NCBI RefSeq assembly: GCF_014205135.1
Contig: NZ_JACHMY010000001.1
Location: forward strand, 1,674,001-1,738,000
DNA: 64,000 bases
From: Kribbella italica
Lineage (GTDB): Bacteria; Actinomycetota; Actinomycetes; Propionibacteriales; Kribbellaceae
Reading direction: 5' to 3'
The position numbers were made by a program, and so were the translations under genes. The notes under the pieces are model-generated. The model made no database searches and was not told where the DNA came from. It saw only the letters and a list, made by a program, of their open reading frames with translations. Positions 1 to 7,975 of the stretch are shown here, piece after piece. The stretch's first letter is position 1, and each line of letters starts with the position of its first letter.

Positions 1-1
1 G

Positions 2-139
2 GATCGCTGCGGATTGGCGAACCCGTACGACGTACTGGCATCCAACGGGCCTGGGCCCCAACGCCTGGTGGACCGAGAAGGCAACCCGCGCCACCCCGAG
101 GCGAGCTGCGCGAACAACACGTGCGAGGCAACTGCCTGA
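2..139 (+). CDS. C-terminal fragment of an unidentified protein
   Basis: One frame is open from the window edge to a TGA at 137-139 and gives about 45 residues with four cysteines (one CGLANP segment near the start, a SCANNTC segment near the end). It ends just before the hairpins at 151-242, which fits a gene end. The cysteine pattern suggests an exported domain, but the family is not recognisable from this piece. Other frames are also open over such a short GC-rich stretch, so the call is weak. Confidence 0.3.
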   Translation, partial: DRCGLANPYDVLASNGPGPQRLVDREGNPRHPEASCANNTCEATA

Positions 140-150
140 CTCGACCCCAC

Positions 151-242
151 CAAGTACCAACCACCTGTCGGGGGTTGGTATTGAAGGGTTGGTGGGGACA
201 CCAACCAAGTACCGGCCACCTGTCGGGGGTCGGTACTTGGTT
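151..242. terminator. Tandem hairpins between convergent gene ends
   Basis: Right after the stop of the minus-strand deaminase gene lies a strong inverted repeat. Arm 203-217 pairs with 228-242 (core AACCAAGTACCG / CGGTACTTGGTT). A diverged copy lies at 151-183 with the same loop-side sequence CCACCTGTCGGGGG. Between them GGTTGGTG (187-194) pairs perfectly with CACCAACC (199-206), and this arm overlaps the first, so the hairpins are alternatives. No U-run follows. It most likely ends the purine operon and perhaps the plus-strand gene too. Confidence 0.6.
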
Positions 243-244
243 GA

Positions 245-1627
245 TCAGCCTGCCTTCGCGAGTAGAGCTTGTTGAGTTCGAGCGACCTCGGTGGCAACAA
301 CCGACTGGTCGATCGTCACCACGGTGTTGCGTTCTACTACCGAGCGGCCGTTGACCAGCAGCAACTCCAGCGGTGGTGGTGCTCCCAGCACCAGCGCAGC
401 CACCGGATCAGCGATGCCGGCGTGGGGAAGCGTGTCGAGCCGCCACAGCGCCAGATCCGCCAGCTTCCCGGTCTCGATCGACCCGATCTCGTCCTCCCGG
501 CCCAGCAGACGCGCACCTCCCAGCGTCGCAAGCTCCAGCGCCGCCCGGACACCGACTGCTTCCGGTCCACCGCGGGCTCGGGCGAAGAGCACCGCATGCC
601 GGACCTCCTCGAGCAGGCTCCCGGCTTCGTTGCTGGCGGCACCATCTACGCCCAGACCCACCGGCGCCCCGGCCGCCCGAAGATCGGCGACCCGCGCGAT
701 GCCGGCGCCCAGGCGAGCGTTCGAGCTGGGGCAGTGTGCGACCCCGGTCCCGGTCCGGCCGAGCTGCTTGATCTCCGGGTCGGTGAAGTGAATCCCATGC
801 GCGAACCAGACATCCGGCCCGATCCAGCCGACCTCCTCGGCGTACTCCGCCGGAGTGCAGTTGAAGTGTTCGGCGCACCAGTCGGATTCGTCAGTGGTTT
901 CGGCGAGGTGGGTGTGCAGCCGCACCCCGCGCCGGCGAGCCAGCTCGGCCGCCTCCCGCAGCAGGTCGGTCGTGACACTGAACGGCGAGCACGGCGCCAC
1001 GGCGATCCGCAGCATCGACCCCGGCGACGGATCGTGCCACCGATCGATCGCCGCCTCCGTCGCGGCCAGGATCTCGTCGCGATCCTGGACGACGGAGTCG
1101 GGCGGCAGCCCGCCGTCCTTCTCGCTGAGGTCCATCGACCCCCGCGCCGGGTGGAACCGCAGTCCCACCTCGGCAGCGGCCCGGATCTCAGCACCCAGCA
1201 GATCACCACCGTCCCGCGGGAACACGTAGTGGTGATCAGCCGCCGTCGTGCACCCGGTCAACGCGAGCTGCGCCAACGCACCTTGCGCGGCGACGTGCAC
1301 CGACTGTTCGTCGATCCCCGCCCACGCCGGGTACAGCGTCGTCAGCCAGCGGAACAGCCCGGCGTCCGGCACGAGCCCGCGCGTGACCCACTGGTACAGG
1401 TGCTGATGCGTGTTGACGAACCCGGGTGTCAGCAGGCACCCCCGCCCGTCCACCACCCGGGCATCCTCGGACGCCGGGGCCGGACCAGGACCGACAGCAA
1501 TCACTTGATTGCCATGGACAACAACATGGCCGACGAACTCCCGCCGGGCGGGATCGAGGGTGATCACGGTCGCGCCCTCGATCACGACCGCCCGGGCGGT
1601 GCCGCCGGGCCGGCGCTGCTCGCTCAT
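245..1627 (-). CDS. 8-oxoguanine deaminase
   Basis: A 460-residue amidohydrolase-superfamily deaminase that should convert 8-oxoguanine to urate in the cytoplasm. Metal and catalytic motifs are in order: NTHQH near residue 72, HTHLAE around 240, FAHGIHF around 275, and GLGVDGAASNE around 325. Length and motifs match the 8-oxoguanine deaminase branch rather than the guanine deaminase branch, which is present separately at 3400-4689. It is the last gene of the purine operon, 9 nt after urate oxidase. Ammeline/atrazine-type deaminases are relatives, but the neighbours make the purine substrate likely. Confidence 0.85.
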   Translation of the reverse strand: MSEQRRPGGTARAVVIEGATVITLDPARREFVGHVVVHGNQVIAVGPGPAPASEDARVVDGRGCLLTPGFVNTHQHLYQWVTRGLVPDAGLFRWLTTLYPAWAGIDEQSVHVAAQGALAQLALTGCTTAADHHYVFPRDGGDLLGAEIRAAAEVGLRFHPARGSMDLSEKDGGLPPDSVVQDRDEILAATEAAIDRWHDPSPGSMLRIAVAPCSPFSVTTDLLREAAELARRRGVRLHTHLAETTDESDWCAEHFNCTPAEYAEEVGWIGPDVWFAHGIHFTDPEIKQLGRTGTGVAHCPSSNARLGAGIARVADLRAAGAPVGLGVDGAASNEAGSLLEEVRHAVLFARARGGPEAVGVRAALELATLGGARLLGREDEIGSIETGKLADLALWRLDTLPHAGIADPVAALVLGAPPPLELLLVNGRSVVERNTVVTIDQSVVATEVARTQQALLAKAG

Positions 1628-1636
1628 CCGGGCGAC

Positions 1637-2542
1637 TCAGCAGAAACCCGGGACGGCGTGCCACGCACTGCCCGCGTCCGTGGCGTCGTCCCGAACGACC
1701 GTTGCCTCGATCAACCCGTACGGGCGGTCCGCCGCGATGAAGACCTCACCTGGGTTCTCCACCGCGAACGGCGACAGGTCGACCAGGAAGTGATGCTTGT
1801 TCGGCGCCGAGAACTTGATCTCCGCGACCTCCGGGTGCCGCTCCAGCACGGCCGATCCCATCCCGTACAGCGTCTGCTGCAACGCGTAGCTGTGAATGCG
1901 CGCGAACTGCTCGAGCAGCAGCCCCTTGATCTCGTCGTACGACTTGTCCCAGTCGACCTCGGTGTGGTCGTAGCGCCACCGGGCGACCAGCGACGTGGCG
2001 AGGATCCGGTCGTCGGTCTCCGGCAGCGTCGTGTACTTGTCCTTGCGGAACCCGTGGAACTCCGAGCCGGTCGACTTCAGCACGGTGAGGTCGTGGATGC
2101 CGGAGACCACGTGCGCCCGCCGCTCGGCGCCGCGCCCTTCGACGTTGACGATCGTCGACCGGACGCCGCTGCCGGACCGGACGAACGAGTGGTCGTGCTC
2201 CTGCCCGTCGACCAGGATCCGCTCCCACGGGTACTCCTCGATCTCGACCCGCGCGCCGTCGGCGGCCGGCGTCGCCTCGAGGAAGTGGTCGCCCAGTGTC
2301 AGCGCGAAGTCCTCGATCGCACCGACGCCCTTCTCCTTGGCGAACGCGAACGCGGTGTTCTTCTGCGTGTCGGTCGGCAGCACCTCGGCCTGGTCGCCGG
2401 TGGTGTGCGCGTCCTCGAACCGTCCGCGCAGCGCGGACGAGACGTTGAGGTCGCGGATCTGGTGGCGCGGGGTGTCACGGTAGATCCGGACGACGCGGCT
2501 CTCGGCCTTGCCGTACTGGTTGGCTCCCAGGTGGATCGCCAT
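1637..2542 (-). CDS. uox: Urate oxidase (uricase)
   Basis: Cofactor-free uricase of 301 residues that oxidises urate to 5-hydroxyisourate. Lys12 and Thr57 (in LPTDTQKNT) match the catalytic Lys/Thr pair of the family, and the C-terminal NKHHFLVDL segment carries the conserved His. The length is that of a complete tunnelling-fold tandem. The start lies 4 nt after the hydroxyisourate hydrolase stop, so the two sequential enzymes are coupled. It lacks the fused OHCU decarboxylase domain found in bacilli; here that enzyme is a separate upstream gene. Confidence 0.95.
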   Translation of the reverse strand: MAIHLGANQYGKAESRVVRIYRDTPRHQIRDLNVSSALRGRFEDAHTTGDQAEVLPTDTQKNTAFAFAKEKGVGAIEDFALTLGDHFLEATPAADGARVEIEEYPWERILVDGQEHDHSFVRSGSGVRSTIVNVEGRGAERRAHVVSGIHDLTVLKSTGSEFHGFRKDKYTTLPETDDRILATSLVARWRYDHTEVDWDKSYDEIKGLLLEQFARIHSYALQQTLYGMGSAVLERHPEVAEIKFSAPNKHHFLVDLSPFAVENPGEVFIAADRPYGLIEATVVRDDATDAGSAWHAVPGFC

Positions 2543-2546
2543 CGGG

Positions 2547-2903
2547 TCAGCTCCCTCGATAGGTGGAATAGGCGAACGGGCTGAGCAGCAGGGGGACGTG
2601 GTGGTGCCGCTCGTCGGTGATCGTGAAGGTCACGGTGACCTCGGGAAAGAAGATCTCCTGGCCGGACGCGGCCGCGTAGGCGGCGACGTCGAACCAGAGC
2701 TGGTACGTGCCGGGCGCGAGCCCGTGCGGGGTCAGGTCGTTGACGCGGCCGTCGTCGTTGGTCCGGCCGGAGCCGAGCTCGACCACCAGGTCGGCGGCCC
2801 GGTCGCCCGGCCGCTCGGTGCCGATCCGCGACAGCCGGACCGGCACGCCGCACGCGGGTCTGCCCAGCGCGGTGTCGAGAACGTGCGTGCTGACGGTACT
2901 CAT
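2547..2903 (-). CDS. hiuH: 5-Hydroxyisourate hydrolase
   Basis: A 118-residue transthyretin-like protein that hydrolyses 5-hydroxyisourate to OHCU. It starts with STHVLD (His7 in the active site) and ends in the diagnostic YRGS tetrapeptide, which separates the enzyme from true transthyretins. The ATG overlaps the stop of the upstream OHCU decarboxylase gene by 4 nt (2900-2903). Product and neighbour enzymes catalyse consecutive, otherwise slow spontaneous steps. Confidence 0.95.
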   Translation of the reverse strand: MSTVSTHVLDTALGRPACGVPVRLSRIGTERPGDRAADLVVELGSGRTNDDGRVNDLTPHGLAPGTYQLWFDVAAYAAASGQEIFFPEVTVTFTITDERHHHVPLLLSPFAYSTYRGS

Positions 2904-3400
2904 ACCGGCACCTCCTGATCGACGACCTTGGTGAGCCGCAGGACGGCGATCTTGCGCAGCTCGTCCCGGACGACGGTCCGCTCGGCCGCGTCGTCGTGGC
3001 CCAGCCGCTCACGCAGCGAAGCGAGCATCTCCGCGGCCGACAGCCCGGTCGCGCAGATCAGGAACACCCGCCCGAACCGTGCCTCGTACGACCGGTTGCC
3101 CTCGGCCAGCGCATCGCGAGCTTCCTCGCCGACCCCGGACTGCTCGGCGCGCGACCAGGACGCCTCGGTGCTTTCCCCGGACGCCCGGTCGCCGATCCGC
3201 GGATGCGCGGCGAGCGCCGTGTCGACCTCGGCGTCGTCGAACGTGCTCGCGGTCCGGTCAGCGACCTCGGTCAGCGCCGCGAGGTCGTCGTACGGGCGGC
3301 CGGCGAGCACGCCGTCGACCCAGCGGTCGACGTCGCAGCAGGCCGACAGCATCGGTCTCAGTCGTTCGGCCGGTACGGCGTTGAAGGCGCGCAGGTCCAT
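2900..3400 (-). CDS. uraD: OHCU decarboxylase (stand-alone)
   Basis: A 166-residue helical enzyme that decarboxylates OHCU to (S)-allantoin. The start ATG at 3400 shares one base with the TGA of guanine deaminase. His66 in AAHPRIG and Glu86 in RAEQSG are spaced as the catalytic His67/Glu87 pair known in the zebrafish enzyme, and RFGRVFLICATG matches the second conserved block. It is therefore the catalytically normal copy; a second, altered OHCU-like domain sits at the end of the permease at 9411-11339. Confidence 0.9.
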   Translation of the reverse strand: MDLRAFNAVPAERLRPMLSACCDVDRWVDGVLAGRPYDDLAALTEVADRTASTFDDAEVDTALAAHPRIGDRASGESTEASWSRAEQSGVGEEARDALAEGNRSYEARFGRVFLICATGLSAAEMLASLRERLGHDDAAERTVVRDELRKIAVLRLTKVVDQEVPV

Positions 3401-4689
3401 CAGTTCTCCCCAGTGGTGAGCAGCTCGCCGTCGATCCAGACGGCGCGGACGTCGGCCGGCGTACCGAGCGTGAAGATCCGGGCCAGCACTTCCTCGGCGT
3501 CGGCCGCGTGGGTGATGCCGACCGCCAGCGGTGAGCTGTCGGCGGGCCGCAGCAGCTGGGCGTCGAAGCGCTTGCCGACGCTCAGGTCGCCGACCTCGTC
3601 CAGGCCAAGCGCCTCGGCTCCGGCGGCTGTGGACAGGTGCAGCAGGTGGGCGGAGGTCAGTGGGTGACCGTGGTCGCCGAGGAGCTGCTGGCAGAAGTAC
3701 GCCTGCAGCCCTTCCTTCAGCAGCGAGAACCCGGTGCCCGCGCCGACGTCCGACCCGAGCGCGACGCGGACGCCGTGGTCGAGGTGCCGGCCGATCGGGA
3801 ACAGCCCGCTGCCGAGCGCGGCGTTGCTCGTCGGGCAGTGTGCGACCGTCGCGCCGCTCGTGCCCAGCAGCTTGAGCTCGACGTCGGTCGGGTGCACGTT
3901 GTGCGCGAAGACGCTGCGCCGTCCGACCAGGCCGTGCTTGTCGTACGTGCTGAGGTAGTCGCTGCCGCCGAACAGCTCGGCCACCGTGGCGATCTCGGCG
4001 TCGTTCTCGTTCAGGTGCGAGGTGAACCACGCGTCCGGTACGTCGTTCAGTACGTCGTGGCAGGCGGCCAGCAGTTCGTCGGTGCACGAGAGCGAGAAGC
4101 GCGGCGTCACGGCGTACCGGTTGCGGCCGACGCCGTGCCAGCGGTTGGCCAGGGCAACGGATTCGGTGTGCGTGCGATCCGGGGTCGTCAGCAGGTCGGG
4201 CCGCAGCAGCCGGTCGCTGACGACCAGGCCGCTGGTGACGCGCAGGCCGACGCGAGAGGCAGCGGTGAAGAGGGTGTCCATCGCGTCGACGTAGTGGGCG
4301 CCGAAGACCAGCGCGCTCGTCGTACCGGCGGCCGCGAGGCCACGGACGAATTCGTCGGCCACGCTGCCGGCGTACGCCGGGTCGGCCATGCGGGCTTCCT
4401 CGGGCAGCGCGTACTTGTCGAGCCACTCCATCAGCGGCATGCCCATCCCGCCGACCGCGCGGATCTGCGGGAAGTGCACGTGCGTGTCGACGAACCCGGG
4501 CAGCACCAGCCCGCCGGTCAGATCGACGACCTGCTCGGCAGGGTGCGCGCGGCGCAGCTCCTGGTAGGGGCCGCGGGCACGGATCACGCCGGCTTCGACG
4601 AGCAATGCGGCGTCTGTGGCGACCCGCAGGGTGCCGCCGGCGAACGGGTTGTCAGGGGTGTCGAGGAACGTGCCTCTGAACAGCGTCAT
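3400..4689 (-). CDS. guaD: Guanine deaminase
   Basis: A 429-residue amidohydrolase converting guanine to xanthine. It shows the guanine-deaminase signature PGFVDTHVHFPQ near residue 70, a TSHLNEND zinc/catalytic segment, FAHNVH and the late Asp in ALGSDVGAG. It feeds xanthine to the dehydrogenase encoded just upstream. The start overlaps the xdhC stop by 4 nt (4686-4689) and its own stop overlaps the uraD start by one base. Confidence 0.93.
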   Translation of the reverse strand: MTLFRGTFLDTPDNPFAGGTLRVATDAALLVEAGVIRARGPYQELRRAHPAEQVVDLTGGLVLPGFVDTHVHFPQIRAVGGMGMPLMEWLDKYALPEEARMADPAYAGSVADEFVRGLAAAGTTSALVFGAHYVDAMDTLFTAASRVGLRVTSGLVVSDRLLRPDLLTTPDRTHTESVALANRWHGVGRNRYAVTPRFSLSCTDELLAACHDVLNDVPDAWFTSHLNENDAEIATVAELFGGSDYLSTYDKHGLVGRRSVFAHNVHPTDVELKLLGTSGATVAHCPTSNAALGSGLFPIGRHLDHGVRVALGSDVGAGTGFSLLKEGLQAYFCQQLLGDHGHPLTSAHLLHLSTAAGAEALGLDEVGDLSVGKRFDAQLLRPADSSPLAVGITHAADAEEVLARIFTLGTPADVRAVWIDGELLTTGEN

Positions 4690-5522
4690 GCTTTTGCCTC
4701 ACGATGGGCCGGCGCGTGGTTGCGCTCGGCAATGAATTGGTGGAGCAGCCAGGCCGCCACGCTGACGGCGATGGTGGCCGGCTCCTTGCCGGGCAGGTCC
4801 GGCAGACCGATCGGGGTGGTGATCGTGGCGATCGCCTCGGGCGGGTTGCCGTCCTCGGCGAGCTTGCGCTGGAACCGCGACCACTTGGCGCTGGAGCCGA
4901 TCAGGCCGATCGTCGCCAGTTGTCCGTTGCGGAGCGCCGCGTCGCAGAGCGCGGCGTCCTCGGCGTGGTCGTGGGTCATCACGAGTGCGTGGGTGCCGGG
5001 CGGCAGCTCGCCGACGACGAGCTCGGGGAGTACGGGGACCTGGTGGATGTGGACGCCCGCTACGGCGTCGTCCAGGACGGCGAGCCGCTCGGCGGACAGC
5101 TGATCGGGCCGGGAGTCGATCAGGTGCAGCTCGAGATCGTGCCGCGCCAGGATCCGGGCCAGCTCGAGGCCGACGTGGCCGAGCCCGAAGATCGCGACGG
5201 ACGGCACCACGGCGAGCGGCTCCAGCAGGAGCTTCATCTCCCCGCCGCAGCACTGCACGGCCTGCTGGTACGGCGCTTTGTCGGAGAGCTTGAACTCCAG
5301 CACCTCAGACTCAACCAGCTGCTCGGCGATCATCGCGCGAGCCCGGTCGACGGCCACCATCTCCAAGTTGCCGCCGCCAACGGTCGCCCACACGTGGTCG
5401 GAGCTGACAACCATCTTGGCGCCGGCCTCACGAGGGGAGTGCCCACGCACAGAAACCACCGTCACCAACACACCAGCCCGACGCTGCTCCCGAAGGCGCT
5501 GAACCGCTCGCAGCCACTCCAT
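4686..5522 (-). CDS. xdhC: Xanthine dehydrogenase accessory protein XdhC
   Basis: A 278-residue XdhC/CoxI family protein that sulfurates and inserts the molybdenum cofactor into xanthine dehydrogenase. The N-terminal part has CCGGEMKL, and the C-terminal half is a Rossmann domain (FGLGHVGLEL). I chose ATG at 5522, which has GAAGG five bases upstream. A GTG at 5534 would add four residues and overlap the xdhB stop in the GTGA manner common in this operon, so it is a real alternative. Confidence 0.9.
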   Translation of the reverse strand: MEWLRAVQRLREQRRAGVLVTVVSVRGHSPREAGAKMVVSSDHVWATVGGGNLEMVAVDRARAMIAEQLVESEVLEFKLSDKAPYQQAVQCCGGEMKLLLEPLAVVPSVAIFGLGHVGLELARILARHDLELHLIDSRPDQLSAERLAVLDDAVAGVHIHQVPVLPELVVGELPPGTHALVMTHDHAEDAALCDAALRNGQLATIGLIGSSAKWSRFQRKLAEDGNPPEAIATITTPIGLPDLPGKEPATIAVSVAAWLLHQFIAERNHAPAHREAKA

Positions 5523-5530
5523 GTCGGCCT

Positions 5531-7975
5531 TCACACTCCACTCAGACGGGAGGGGGAGGGGGAGGAGGAGGGGGCCGGCTCGCCCCGGCCGCGAGCGGCT
5601 TCGCCGCTGCGGGCGCCACTCGCGCGGCTGCCGTCGAGGGTGGCGCCTGCTGCCGAGCGGGCCTTGTCCAGGGACCAGAACACCGCTTCCGGGGTTGCCG
5701 GGGAGGGCAGGTCGACGCTGGTTCCGGCTGGGCCGAAGGCTGCCGCGGCTTGGCGGAGTGCCTCGCGGACCGAGAAGGCCAGCATCAGCGGTGGTTCGCC
5801 GACGGCCTTCGAGCCGTAGACCGCGCCGTCCTCGTGGGCCTTCTCCAGCAGGTGCACGTTGAACACCTGCGGCATCTCCGAGAAGCTCGGCAGCTTGTAC
5901 GTGCTGGCCGCCTGTGTCGCGAGGCGCCCGCGGTTCGGGCCGTCGGACTCGTCCCAGCGCAGATCCTCCAGCGTCAGCCACCCGGCGCCCTGGACGAAGC
6001 CGCCCTCGATCTGGCCGATGTCGATCAGCGGGCTGAGGCTGTCGCCGACGTCGTGCACGATGTCGACCCGGCGCAGCGTGTAGCCGCCGGTGAACCCGTC
6101 GACCTCGACCTCGGCGGCCGCGACGCCGTACGCGAAGTACTTGAACGGTTCGCCGTGCATCGCGTTGGCGTCCCAGTGCAGCCCCTCGGTCCGGTAGAAG
6201 CCGGCCGCCCAGAGCTGAACGCGCTGGTGGTAGGCGCTGTGCACGATCTCCTCCCACGGCACGCCGTCGCCCGAGAGACCGCGAGCGACCCCGTCGGTGA
6301 AGCGCACGTCGTGAGGACTGATCCCGAGCCGCCCACCGGCGACCTGTTCGAGCCGCTCGCGGATCTGCTCGCAGGCGTTCTTGATCGCCGCGCCGTTGAG
6401 ATCGGCGCCCGAGCTGGCCGCGGTCGCGGAGGTGTTCGGCACCTTGTCGGTCCGCGTCGGTGCCAGCCGTACCCGCTCCAGCGGTACGCCGAGCGTCGTC
6501 GCCGCGACCTGCAGCATCTTCGTGTGCAGGCCCTGGCCCATCTCCGTGCCGCCGTGGTTGATCAGCACCGAGCCGTCCTTGTAGACGTGCACCAGCGCAC
6601 CGGCCTGGTTGAACGCGGTCAGGTTGAACGAGATCCCGAACTTCACCGGCGTCGCCGCGATCGCGCGCTTGCGGTTGGCCTGCGCCGCGTTGAACCGCAC
6701 GATCTCCGCCTGCCGCTCCGCGATCTCGCCGGTGCGGAGCACCTCGCTCCAGCACGCTTCGAGCCGCTCCGCGTGCCGGACGGGTTGCCCGTACGGCGTG
6801 CTGTGGCCCGGCTGGTACAGGTTGCGCCGCCGCAGCTCCATCGCGTCGTACCCGAGCAACGGCGCGCAGCGCCCGAGCAGGTCCTCGATGACGAGCATTC
6901 CCTGCGGACCGCCGAACCCGCGGAACGCGGTCTGCGAGGTCTTGTTCGTCTTCGCGATCTGCCCGTCGACGCGCACGGTCGGGATCCAGTACGCGTTGTC
7001 GATGTGGCACATCGCGCGGGCCAGCACGGGCTCGGACAGATCGAGGCTCCAGCCGCCGTCCGCGGTGAGTGTGGCGTCGAGCGCGACGATCCGGCCCTCG
7101 TCGTCGAACCCGGCGCGCCACCGGCTGTGGAAGCCGTGCCGCTTGCCGGACATCGTGACGTCCTGCGTGCGGTTGAGCCGCAGCCGGACCGGGCGCCCGG
7201 TCAGCGTTGCGCCGAGGGCGGCGATCGCGGCGAAGCCGTGCGGTTGCATCTCCTTGCCGCCGAACCCTCCGCCCATCCGCAGGCACTGCACGGTCACCGC
7301 GTGGCTGGCGACGCCGAGCACGTGCGCGACGATCTCCTGGGTCTCCGACGGGTGCTGCGTGCTGCTCTGCACGAAGATCTGGCCGCCCTCGTCGACCAGC
7401 GCGAGCGCGCAGTGGGTCTCCAGGTAGAAGTGCTCCTGCCCGGCGAACTCGAATTCCCCCTCGAACACGTGCGCCGCCGAGTCCAAGGCGGCGTCGACGT
7501 CGCCGTGCTCGAGGTGCCGGCCGGTGCCCTGGAAGTTGCCCGCGGCAATTGCTTCGCGGACGGTGACCAGGGACGGCAGCTCGTCGTACTCGACCTCGAC
7601 GGCGGCCGCGCCGAGCCGCGCGGCCTCCAGCGTCTCGCCGAGCACCCAGCAGATCGCGTGGCCGTGGAACATCACCTCGGTGCTGGGGAAGAGCGGCTCG
7701 TCGTGCTTCACGCCGGCGTCGTTGACCCCGGGGACGTCCTCCGAGGTCAGGACGCGGACGATACCTGGCACGTCGTACGCCGGCTTGACGCGCAGGTCGA
7801 CGATCCGGGCATGCGCGTGCGGCGACTGGACGGGATAGGCGTGCAGGACGTCCTTGGTCCGGACGACGAGGTCGTCGGTATAGAGAGCCTCGCCGGTGAC
7901 GTGCAGCGCGGCGCTCTCGTGCGGCAGCGGTACGCCGACCACGGCCTTGGCGGGGCGTTCGGACAGGTGGCTCAT
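5531..7975 (-). CDS. xdhB: Xanthine dehydrogenase molybdopterin-binding subunit
   Basis: The 814-residue large subunit carries the Moco site that hydroxylates hypoxanthine and xanthine. Motifs seen: MGGGFGGKE, FRGFGGPQG, GGTEMGQGLHTK, and GEPPL with the catalytic Glu near the end. ATG at 7975 overlaps the xdhA stop by 4 nt; the open frame upstream lacks family similarity. The last 45 or so residues form a Ser/Pro/Arg/Gly-rich tail that is not part of the usual fold and is encoded by a palindromic, C-rich stretch (see 5548-5608). Confidence 0.93.
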   Translation of the reverse strand: MSHLSERPAKAVVGVPLPHESAALHVTGEALYTDDLVVRTKDVLHAYPVQSPHAHARIVDLRVKPAYDVPGIVRVLTSEDVPGVNDAGVKHDEPLFPSTEVMFHGHAICWVLGETLEAARLGAAAVEVEYDELPSLVTVREAIAAGNFQGTGRHLEHGDVDAALDSAAHVFEGEFEFAGQEHFYLETHCALALVDEGGQIFVQSSTQHPSETQEIVAHVLGVASHAVTVQCLRMGGGFGGKEMQPHGFAAIAALGATLTGRPVRLRLNRTQDVTMSGKRHGFHSRWRAGFDDEGRIVALDATLTADGGWSLDLSEPVLARAMCHIDNAYWIPTVRVDGQIAKTNKTSQTAFRGFGGPQGMLVIEDLLGRCAPLLGYDAMELRRRNLYQPGHSTPYGQPVRHAERLEACWSEVLRTGEIAERQAEIVRFNAAQANRKRAIAATPVKFGISFNLTAFNQAGALVHVYKDGSVLINHGGTEMGQGLHTKMLQVAATTLGVPLERVRLAPTRTDKVPNTSATAASSGADLNGAAIKNACEQIRERLEQVAGGRLGISPHDVRFTDGVARGLSGDGVPWEEIVHSAYHQRVQLWAAGFYRTEGLHWDANAMHGEPFKYFAYGVAAAEVEVDGFTGGYTLRRVDIVHDVGDSLSPLIDIGQIEGGFVQGAGWLTLEDLRWDESDGPNRGRLATQAASTYKLPSFSEMPQVFNVHLLEKAHEDGAVYGSKAVGEPPLMLAFSVREALRQAAAAFGPAGTSVDLPSPATPEAVFWSLDKARSAAGATLDGSRASGARSGEAARGRGEPAPSSSPSPSRLSGV
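5548..5608. repeat. G-run tract plus hairpin inside the xdhB 3' end
   Basis: On the plus strand 5548-5575 is a series of G3-G5 runs separated mostly by single A bases, fitting a G-quadruplex pattern; the xdhB mRNA carries the C-rich strand. Beside it AGCGGC (5594-5599) pairs with GCCGCT (5603-5608) over a three-base loop. The element encodes the non-conserved end of XdhB, directly before xdhC. Confidence 0.6.

Noticed and set aside
121..354. Small plus-strand frame across the hairpins at 151-242
   Set aside because: Its coding sequence is mostly the inverted repeats and the antisense of the deaminase gene end.
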